Positions 17,712-25,449 of a stretch of DNA of 64,000 nucleotides are shown here, in pieces (the first letter of the stretch is position 1; the number at the start of each line of letters is the position of its first letter). Below the pieces are notes generated by a model. It saw nothing but the letters and a program-made list of their open reading frames with translations, was not told where the DNA came from and searched no databases. The stretch is from Berkiella sp963829835 (GTDB lineage: Bacteria; Pseudomonadota; Gammaproteobacteria; Berkiellales; Berkiellaceae), in NCBI GenBank assembly GCA_963829835.1, contig CAWHKC010000004.1, forward strand, positions 930,001 to 994,000, in the 5' to 3' direction. The position numbers and the translations under genes were made by a program.

Positions 17712-20700
17712 TTAGTGATTGGTCATATTTAAAGTACGTTTTTTCCACAGCAAATACAGTGCAGGTAGAACAATTAATGCCAGGAGGGTGGCGGTTATTA
17801 TTCCTCCTATCATAGGCGCAGCAATTCGTCGCATGATTTCAGAGCCTGCACCATCCACCATCATAATTGGTAACAACCCACCTATAATAGCCAATGCAGT
17901 CATCATGATAGGCCTTAATCGCAACAGTGCCCCTTCAATAATTGCTTTTTGAATATCTTCAATAGTAAAGGCACGATGCTGTTGTGCAGCTTTTGCTTGT
18001 TGCCTTAAAAGCGCTTGATTAAGATAAACAAGTTTAACAACCATAATCTCAACAGCAACACCAGCAAGTGCTATAAATCCCACACCGGAGGCCACAGATA
18101 AATGAAATCCGAGAAAATAAAGCAATAATATCCCACCAACTAATGCAAAGGGGACTGCCGTTAGGATCAATAATACTTCAGAAATGCGATGAAAATTTAA
18201 AAAAAGTAATAACACGATGATCCCCAAAGTAAAAGGAGCAACAATACTTAAGCGTTCTTTAGCTCTTTCTAAATATTCATATTGTCCTGACCAAGCGATG
18301 GAATAACCTTCAGGTAATTTTACCTGTTGATTCACCTTTTCCTTTGCCTCATTGACATATGAATTTAAATCTCTGCCTGCTATATCAACATATATCCAAC
18401 CATTTAATCTGGCATTTTCACTTTTAATAGTATCTGGCCCTTCGCTAATTTCAATTGATGCAACTTCGCTAAGTGGAATAATAGCGCCAGATTGTGTGAC
18501 AATAGGAAGTAACCGTAATTCTTCTAAGGAATCGCGTAATTCACGGGGGTAACGTAAATTTACCGGATAGCGTTCTCTTGCTTGGATCATCTGAGTAATA
18601 TCCCTACCGCCAATTGCCATTTGGATAATGTCCTGTACTTGTTCAATTGTTAGGCCATAACGCGCGGCCTGAATACGGTCAATATTGATGTTAATATAAC
18701 GCCCACTGGCAACACGTTCTGCAAAAGCCGAAACTGTTCCAGGAAGCTTCTTGAGAATGAGCTCAATTTGCTTACCTAGTGTTTGTATGGTCTTTAAATC
18801 AGGACCTGCGATTTTCACTCCAATTGGGGTTTTGACTCCTGTTGCTAGCATATCAATCCGAGCACTAATAGGCATTAACCAGGCATTGGATAACCCAGGC
18901 AGTTTGACATGCTCATCCAACTCCGCTCTTAATTTGTCAAACGTCATGCCAGGGCGCCATTCATGATGGGGCTTAAATTGAATAATAGTTTCTATCATCG
19001 ACAAAGGAGCAGGATCCGTTGCAGTTTCCGCACGACCTATCTTTCCAAATGCCGTTTTGACCTCAGGCAGCGTCATGATTAATTTGTCTGTAAGTTGCAA
19101 TAGGTGTTGGGCCTCACCAACAGAGATGCCAGGAAAAGTAGTGGGCATATACAGAAAATCGCCTTCATCCATTTCAGGCATAAATTCTGCGCCCAAATAA
19201 AATAAGGGCAAAAAACCAATAATCATAAATATCAGCGCAAATACGACTATTGTTTTTGGTTTTTTTAACACCCCTTGCAATAGGGGGTGATAACATCCAG
19301 ATAGGAATTTGTTTAGTGGATTAGATTGTTCTGGTTTAATCTTTCCTCGAATTAAATAACCCATGAGAACAGGAACCAACGTAATAGAGATAAGAGCAGC
19401 TGCAGCCATCGCATAGGTTTTAGTATAGGCAAGCGGAATGAATAATCGACCTTCTTGACCTTGCAAGGTAAAAATTGGCAAAAAGCTAATCATGACAATT
19501 AATAATGAAAAAAACAAAGCAGGCCCGACTTCAATTGCCGCTTCCTGAATAATTTGCCAACGATTTTCTTTAGTTAGGACAGCATGTTCAATATGTTTAT
19601 GCGCATTTTCTATCATGACTATAGCGGCATCAACCATCACGCCAATCGCAATAGCAATGCCCCCTAAAGACATAATATTGGCATTGATACCCTGAAAATA
19701 CATGGCACTCAGAGCAATCAATATACTGATAGGCAAGCTGATGATAATGATCAATGATGAGCGTAAATGAAAAAGAAAAAGCATACAAATCAGAGACACA
19801 ACAATAAACTCTTCTATTAATTTGTGCTTTAACGTATTAACCGATCGTTGGATTAAGTCTGAACGATCATAGGTTGGAATAATTTCCACGCCCTTTGGTA
19901 AACTTGATTTAAGTTGGTTTATTTTTTCTTTAACATCATTAATTGTCTTCATTGCGTTCTGACCAAAACGCATGACAATAATACCCCCAACCACCTCACC
20001 TTCACCATTAAGATCGGCTATACCACGACGCATTTGCGGCCCCAGCTGCACATTTGCAACTTCTTTTAGTAAAATGGGGATACCATTTTTATTCACACTA
20101 ATAGATACATTTTCAATATCTTGAATTGAGCGTAAATAGCTATTGGCCTGGATCATATATTCTGCTTCAGCCATCTCTAAAGCAGCTCCCCCGACCTCTT
20201 GGTTCCCTTTTTGCACAGCCTGTTTAACCTGCTCTAAAGTAACCCCTAAGGCTCGCATACGATTGGGATCGAGCGTTATTTGATATTGACGCACCATACC
20301 GCCGACGGTAGCGACTTCTGCCACACCTGGGATTTTTTGTAATTCATATTTGAGAAACCAATCTTGAATACTTCGAAGTTGCGCTAAATCATGCTGACCA
20401 GTACGATCAATAAGCGCATATTCATAAACCCAGCCCACGCCTGTGGCATCTGGTCCCAACGCAGGGTGAGCGCCAGGAGGCAATCGACTGGCAACCTCAC
20501 TTAAATATTCCAGAACTCTTGAGCGCGCCCAATAAATATCGGTTCCATCTTTAAAAATGATATAAACAAAAGAATCCCCAAAGCTGGATTCTCCTCGGAC
20601 AGTCTGAGCGCCAGGAACGGCGAGCATGGCTGTGGTCAACGGGAAAGTCACTTGATCTTCTACCACTTGAGGTGCTTGGCCTGGATAGGTGGTTCGAATA

Positions 20701-20844
20701 ATGACTTGCACATCTGATAGAATCAGGAATAGCATCAACGGCCATATTTTTAATGGCATATAAGCCACAAAATAGTAGCAACAAAGTGAATATTAATACT
20801 AAAATTCGATTTTGAATGGACCATCGAATAATCGTTGCTATCAT
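17712..20844 (-). pseudogene. cusA: Heavy-metal RND efflux pump CusA/CzcA, frameshifted after codon 41
   Basis: Inner-membrane proton-driven exporter of Cu(I)/Ag(I) or related metals. The first frame starts at ATG 20844 (MIATIIRWSIQNRILVLIFT ... NMAVDAIPD) and derails after 20722. The rest (LSDVQVIIRTTYPGQAP ... ) continues in the next frame to 17712. Removing one base near 20716-20724 gives 1043 residues, the normal length. RND marks include the GIAIAIGVMVDAAIVMIENA segment with the proton-relay Asp and ALAGVAVEIMVV. Without correction, an internal ATG (20768) would give 1018 residues lacking the true first membrane helix. It overlaps cusB by TAATG. It may be a mutation, a read error or recoding. 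No CusC-type outer-membrane channel is seen nearby. Confidence 0.85.
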
Positions 20845-22037
20845 TAATTATCCTCTTGTGGTTCTTGTAAACTTATTTGTGAGTCAATTAAAAATTGTCC
20901 CGAAGTAACCACTTTTTCACCTTCTTTCAAACCATTAAGCACTTCCACATCCTCACCTGATTCCATGCCAGTCGTTACATTACGCGCTTCAAAACGATTT
21001 TCTGCTTTTGCAACAATGACGCGATTGCCATGACTGGTTCGGATTAAAGCTTCAATGGGAATAATGAGGATATCTGTTTTAGGAACATCCAATAAAGTGA
21101 CTTTCGCAATCATATTAGGCTTAAGCAGTTTATCTTGATTATCAAAGACAAATCTGACCCTTAAGCTTCGCGTTATGGGATCAATTTCCGGATAAATATA
21201 TTCAACTGTTCCTTTGAATATTTTACCTGGAAAGGGCGATAACGTTGCTTGCACATGCTCACCAACATATACCGATGAAGCCTGTGGCTCAAATAGGTGC
21301 GCCATGACACAAATAAGAGAAAGAGAGGCCAGAGACATTATTTCATTTTCGGGAGTAACAAAAGCCCCTTCTTGAACTTTCAATTCAGTTACAATACCGT
21401 TTTGTGGCGAAAAAATATTAATAAATTTATCGATTGTATGCTTTTGTTTTACTTCATCTATCAGCGTTTCTGGAATGTTAAACGAACGCAAGGTGTTATA
21501 TGAGGTTTCTATGCTTGTATTATCTTTACTATCAAGTGCACTGAGATACTCTTGTTGAGCTTTGATGATTACGGGCGAATACAATTGCAATAGAAGTTGC
21601 CCTTGTCTAACCGTGTCACCTTCTTCTTTCACCGCAAGATTACTTATCCAGCCTTCCGCATAGGCATGAATATTGCTAATATATTTTTCATTTGGCTCTA
21701 CAAACCCAACTGTTTCTATCGTTCGATTTAGATTTCCTTTTACAACTAATGCTGTATGCACCCCTAAATTTTTCACTATTGTTGGCGAAATCGTTATTGT
21801 ATTTGGGTCTTGCTTATTTTGCCCATCATAGACAGGAATAACATCCATACCCATATGAGATTTTCCAGGCCCTGGATAATGCACATCGGGCTCCATGGGA
21901 TCAATCCAATATAAGGGCTTTTTCTCAAGGGTGCTTTTAGTGTGAACGAAATAAAGTGCCCAGGCACTAACAAGTAACAATACTACTGCAATGAGAGAGG
22001 CTAAGAGTCTCCTTTTGGTAACCATTGTAAAGCTCAT
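20844..22037 (-). CDS. cusB: RND membrane-fusion protein CusB with N-terminal metal-binding segment
   Basis: A 397-residue periplasmic adaptor. After an N-terminal anchor (LLASLIAVVLLLVSAWALYF) comes a heavy-metal-binding segment (YWIDPMEPDVHYPGPGKSHM then GMDVIPVY), rich in Met and His in place of the cysteines of some relatives. The lipoyl/barrel-sandwich region (GFVEPNEKYISNIHAYAEGW, IFSPQNGIVTELKVQEG) and the C-terminal barrel (RFVFDNQDKLLKPNM) follow. It couples the CusA pump to an outer-membrane channel. Its stop overlaps the cusA start. The paralogue at 10826-11917 lacks the metal-binding segment. Confidence 0.92.
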   Translation of the reverse strand: MSFTMVTKRRLLASLIAVVLLLVSAWALYFVHTKSTLEKKPLYWIDPMEPDVHYPGPGKSHMGMDVIPVYDGQNKQDPNTITISPTIVKNLGVHTALVVKGNLNRTIETVGFVEPNEKYISNIHAYAEGWISNLAVKEEGDTVRQGQLLLQLYSPVIIKAQQEYLSALDSKDNTSIETSYNTLRSFNIPETLIDEVKQKHTIDKFINIFSPQNGIVTELKVQEGAFVTPENEIMSLASLSLICVMAHLFEPQASSVYVGEHVQATLSPFPGKIFKGTVEYIYPEIDPITRSLRVRFVFDNQDKLLKPNMIAKVTLLDVPKTDILIIPIEALIRTSHGNRVIVAKAENRFEARNVTTGMESGEDVEVLNGLKEGEKVVTSGQFLIDSQISLQEPQEDN

Positions 22038-22161
22038 TGCACTGAAAATCCTTTTTCAATTGCGTTGCAACTAACTACAATATATCAGGTAACTATTAAA
22101 AGGATAACTTCTGTTACAATCATTCATTCACATATACGGTCATTTGATAGGGGCACAAATC

Positions 22162-22554
22162 ATGAAATTACGTATTTTGATAACTCTCTTTGTTGCAATT
22201 TTATCCTTCAGTTCATACGCTGACCAACGTGGGCCCGATAATCAAGATCCTACTTCGACATTAGATAAATTTATTGCTGCTTGTAATGGTAAAGCCAAGG
22301 GTGATGACTGCTGGTATATGGGTAGAAAAAGTGTCAGATTTATCTCATCTTGCGATCATGGTGCTAATGGTAACGGCGAGCTTGCTTGCCAGGCTGTTCC
22401 TGCTAAAAAAACCGTAGATGCTTGTAATGGTAAAGCTAAAGGAGCGAGTTGCACTTTTGCAGGCTCAAGCGGTAAAACCGTTTCAGGGACATGCTATAAA
22501 GTTCCTCGCCCACATGTCATGACCTGCCGATCTTCTCATCCACCAGAAATCTAA
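22162..22554 (+). CDS. Small secreted protein with two cysteine-rich repeats
   Basis: A 130-residue exported protein starting at ATG 22162 (GGGGC ribosome site upstream) with signal peptide MKLRILITLFVAILSFSSYA. The mature part contains two copies of one unit, each opening with ACNGKAKG and each holding four cysteines (about residues 41-80 and 91-124), so eight cysteines likely form disulfides in the periplasm. I recognise the C-x-GK-x-x-G-x-x-x-C pattern from small exported proteobacterial proteins but cannot give a function. It diverges from cusBA with a 124 bp shared promoter region, so a metal-response role is possible but unproven. Confidence 0.75.
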   Translation: MKLRILITLFVAILSFSSYADQRGPDNQDPTSTLDKFIAACNGKAKGDDCWYMGRKSVRFISSCDHGANGNGELACQAVPAKKTVDACNGKAKGASCTFAGSSGKTVSGTCYKVPRPHVMTCRSSHPPEI

Positions 22555-22582
22555 AGCACAAAAAGTAAATAAAATATCCACT

Positions 22583-22610
22583 TAAGCAGAACAAGAATTT
22601 GTTCTGCTTA
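22583..22610. terminator. Hairpin between convergent genes, terminator-like
   Basis: A perfect 12 bp stem (22583-22594 with 22599-22610) and a 4 nt loop lie between the secreted-protein stop and the stop codon of the minus-strand LRR gene, which it overlaps. On the minus strand it is followed by a T-rich stretch, and on the plus strand by A-rich sequence. It probably ends minus-strand transcription and may act on both. Confidence 0.6.
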
Positions 22611-23222
22611 CATCAAAAAACATTCTCCGCTTCTTTTGTCTTTTTGACTTGATGCTGGTGGTACTGAACGCACGACGGGGACCGAGGCTTTTACAGCAGG
22701 GCCCCCTGACAATAAGACCGGAGCAGGTTCATCGTCTTGGAGTGCAATTTCTTCAAAAGTTTCATATTGCATTTGTTGCGGGTCGAGTAAGAACTGAACT
22801 GTTTTGACCTTTTGCAATTTTTCACACTCTTTGGGTGTAAAATAATTTAACCGCAAATCAATTGATTCTAAAGAGGGAAGCGTTAAAATCTCGATGGGAA
22901 GAAATCTTAAGGAGTTATTACTCAGATTTATAGTTTTAATTACTACTTGATTGCGTAATAAAACCTCTAACAAGTTTTGGGGAATGCGTGTTAGCCCTAA
23001 ATCATTTGCACAGATTTTCTCCATCATCGGAGCATCAACAACTTTTTTAGCCAACTGTGAATTTAATTTTTCCAGGGCTTGATTACGGCAAAAAAAATTA
23101 GCGTCGTTGACTTCTTGGCCAATGAATCTTCCAAGGATTGCTTTATCTTGCTCAGAAATGAGCTTACTCGCACAAAGAGATTGGAGCTCTTTTGTGGTTT
23201 GTAAAAACTGCATTACCAGCAT
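22608..23222 (-). CDS. Leucine-rich-repeat protein with C-terminal CaaX box (candidate effector)
   Basis: A 204-residue cytosolic-type protein without signal peptide. Residues about 75-130 contain leucine-rich repeats (LGLTRIPQNLLEVL, IKTINLSNNSLRFLPIEIL, LPSLESIDLRLNYF). A proline/acidic linker leads to the C-terminus KDKRSGECFLM. The last four residues, Cys-Phe-Leu-Met, form a textbook CaaX box with X=Met, which eukaryotic farnesyltransferase prefers, and a basic patch precedes it. Bacteria do not prenylate proteins, so this points to lipidation in a host cell, as known for Legionella effectors such as AnkB. Start ATG 23222 has AGGAG 6 bp upstream. It stands alone between the copper island and a toxin-antitoxin pair. 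The secretion route is not shown. Confidence 0.82.
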   Translation of the reverse strand: MLVMQFLQTTKELQSLCASKLISEQDKAILGRFIGQEVNDANFFCRNQALEKLNSQLAKKVVDAPMMEKICANDLGLTRIPQNLLEVLLRNQVVIKTINLSNNSLRFLPIEILTLPSLESIDLRLNYFTPKECEKLQKVKTVQFLLDPQQMQYETFEEIALQDDEPAPVLLSGGPAVKASVPVVRSVPPASSQKDKRSGECFLM

Positions 23223-23349
23223 CAAGTTCTCCTTTTTTATTAATAGTACTATAAATGATATGAGCTCTAAAAATAAAAGATAGATCTAACCTAAAGTAGT
23301 CTAATAGCTCATCCATAAGTGCAAATAATAAGGTTTAGATAAAATAGCT

Positions 23350-23865
23350 CTAATTAACTGAATTCAATGGAAAAATATAAGAATTTTCTTTAGATGGTAT
23401 TTTTACAAAGCCATTTTTTTGATAAAATTTGGCAGCTGTACTATCTATTGCATGAACAACTACATAGGCCGCTCCAAGTTCTCTTGATATCGCTTTGGCT
23501 TTCCACAACGCTGTGTGTAAGATTTCGGAACCTTTTAACAAAGTTTGATGCAAATCTTTTGCTAATCTACCGATCAGAATTGCAGGTATGTTTTGATATT
23601 TTGCTGGAATTTTTTTTGTATGGCTTGATATCTCTGTTGTTAGCAATAAAAAGGCATTTAAAGTAAAATATCCATATATTTTCTTAAGAGCCTCTACATC
23701 TTCTTCTTCAGTAAGAACGTATACCTGTGTTATTCCGTTATCAATATCTTGCCTTGCATATTCTTTAATGTACTTATTTAATTCTAGATTCCCACAATCA
23801 AACGATTTTCTATCATGACTATTTTTATCTAGAATTTCTAAGATTAGCATTATCTGATACAACAT
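23350..23865 (-). CDS. GNAT-family acetyltransferase toxin (TacT-like)
   Basis: A 171-residue protein of the toxin branch of GNAT acetyltransferases that block translation by acetylating aminoacyl-tRNA. Family marks are SFDCGNLELNKYIKEYARQD near the start, IGRLAKD at the acetyl-CoA site and AYVVVHAIDSTAAKFYQKNGF near the end, with the conserved Tyr. The pyrophosphate loop after RLAKD reads LHQTLLKGSEILHTAL, which departs from the usual RxxGxG/A, so acetyl-CoA binding may be weakened. An alternative start is ATG 23850. It lies 68 bp after the antitoxin gene on the same strand. Confidence 0.78.
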   Translation of the reverse strand: MLYQIMLILEILDKNSHDRKSFDCGNLELNKYIKEYARQDIDNGITQVYVLTEEEDVEALKKIYGYFTLNAFLLLTTEISSHTKKIPAKYQNIPAILIGRLAKDLHQTLLKGSEILHTALWKAKAISRELGAAYVVVHAIDSTAAKFYQKNGFVKIPSKENSYIFPLNSVN

Positions 23866-23933
23866 CTTTTTGGGAGATATTTGAATATCGTACAGATATT
23901 ATTAGAGGTTATCAACCTGTTTTAAACAATTTT

Positions 23934-24266
23934 TTACTCTGATAGATTTCTGATCTTTGATTTTGCGCTTAGCGCAGCTTTCTTTAGATTTTCATTCATT
24001 GGTTTGGGGTTCTTAAGCAAATCCTCTAGCATCTCTCTGTCTTCTTCAGTTATCGTAATCATATAATTTTTTAATATGTTAGCTATTTCTGTGCTCTTTG
24101 CAGATGCCTTAAGGATATCGGTTAATAACTGAAGCACCTCCAACGGGACAATCCCTACAAAGGGTTTATTATTTTTAGTAAGGATATAGTTTTCTTTTTG
24201 GAACCTTACTTCATTTGCAATATCGGTAATCTCCTTTCGAATATTTTCAGAACTAACCATTTTCAT
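23934..24266 (-). CDS. Antitoxin: Phd/YefM-type N-terminus with TacA-like tail
   Basis: A 110-residue protein. Residues 1-48 (MVSSENIRKEITDIANEV ... NKPFVGIVPLE) match the Phd/YefM antitoxin fold that binds operator DNA. The tail (EEDREMLEDLLKNPKPMNEN then LKKAA) resembles instead the neutralising C-terminus of DUF1778/TacA antitoxins (pattern NPPxPNExLKxA), the usual partners of GNAT toxins. It precedes a GNAT toxin gene, so a module swap between two antitoxin types is likely. DNA-binding and neutralisation are inferred from family resemblance only. Confidence 0.75.
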   Translation of the reverse strand: MKMVSSENIRKEITDIANEVRFQKENYILTKNNKPFVGIVPLEVLQLLTDILKASAKSTEIANILKNYMITITEEDREMLEDLLKNPKPMNENLKKAALSAKSKIRNLSE

Positions 24267-24531
24267 AAAACACCATAATTCTATTAAAGCCTATCATTAT
24301 TATAGCAAATCTTTAATGTATTGCAAACCTTTAAAGGTTTTGGCTAACCCTCTGTATATTAATACTTTTATTTCACAATTAGGTGTATATTCACTTTTTC
24401 TGATAAGGCTTATCCCCAAATAGGTCGCAAAACACTCTTTAAAACGAATATGCATTGATTGTTTCTGTCCCAAAGACCCCAGTGTATACTAATAGCCCAA
24501 CCGGACCGCAATATGGGAAGTGCAGCGATTA

Positions 24532-25440
24532 ATGGCTAACGAGATAACAAAACCCTATACGTTTTCAGAAATCATCCAAGCCCTCCATCAATTTTGGGCT
24601 AAGCAAGGATGTGTCATTCTGCAACCCCTGGATATGGAAGTCGGTGCTGGGACGTTTCATCCTGCCTCTTTTTTAAGAGCGATTGGACCTGAACCTTGGT
24701 ATGCCGCCCATGTGCAACCTTCCAGGCGCCCAACCGATGGACGCTATGGCGACAACCCCAATCGGACGCAGCTTTTTCATCAATACCAAGTGGTGCTCAA
24801 ACCCTCGCCGATGAATATTCAGGAATTGTATTTAGACTCATTACGCGCCATTGGTATTAACCCTTTAGACAATGACATTCGATTTGTTGAAGACAATTGG
24901 GAATCACCCACCCTTGGTGCTTGGGGCTTGGGTTGGGAGGTTTGGTTAAACGGGATGGAGGCTACTCAATTTACCTATTTTCAGCAAGCAGGTGGCCTGG
25001 AATGTAAACCTGTTACTGGTGAATTAGCCTATGGTTTAGAGCGTTTAGGCATGCATATTCAAAACAAAAAGAGCATGTTTGATTTATTGTGGGCAAGAAC
25101 GCCGCAAGGTGATATCACCTACGGCGATGTGTTTCATCAAAACGAAGTAGAAATGTCGACCTATAATTTTGAGCTTGCCAATACCCAGATGTTATTTACC
25201 CATTTTGATGATTATGAAAAAGAATGCCAGCAATTATTGGCAGCCAATCTGGCGCTTCCGGCTTATGAAATGGTACTTAAAGCATCGCATACTTTTAACT
25301 TACTCGATGCTAGAAGTGCGATTGCCGTCACCGAAAGACAACGCTATATCTTGCGTGTTCGTACATTGGCAAGAGATGTGGCACAAATTTTCTTTTTAGC
25401 CCGAGAAAAGCTTGGGTTTCCCCTTTTAGCAAAAGAATAA
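24532..25440 (+). CDS. glyQ: Glycyl-tRNA synthetase alpha subunit
   Basis: Catalytic subunit of the bacterial alpha2beta2 glycyl-tRNA synthetase. The 302-residue product starts MANEITKPYTFSEIIQALHQ and contains GAGTFHPASFLRAIGPEPW, YVQPSRRPTDGRYG-like AHVQPSRRPTDGRYGDNPNR and GGLECKPVTGELAYGLERL, all typical of class II GlyQ. I start at ATG 24532 rather than the GTG at 24520, since the family begins there. glyS follows after 9 bp. Length is normal (E. coli 303). Confidence 0.96.
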   Translation: MANEITKPYTFSEIIQALHQFWAKQGCVILQPLDMEVGAGTFHPASFLRAIGPEPWYAAHVQPSRRPTDGRYGDNPNRTQLFHQYQVVLKPSPMNIQELYLDSLRAIGINPLDNDIRFVEDNWESPTLGAWGLGWEVWLNGMEATQFTYFQQAGGLECKPVTGELAYGLERLGMHIQNKKSMFDLLWARTPQGDITYGDVFHQNEVEMSTYNFELANTQMLFTHFDDYEKECQQLLAANLALPAYEMVLKASHTFNLLDARSAIAVTERQRYILRVRTLARDVAQIFFLAREKLGFPLLAKE

Positions 25441-25449
25441 GAGCATATT

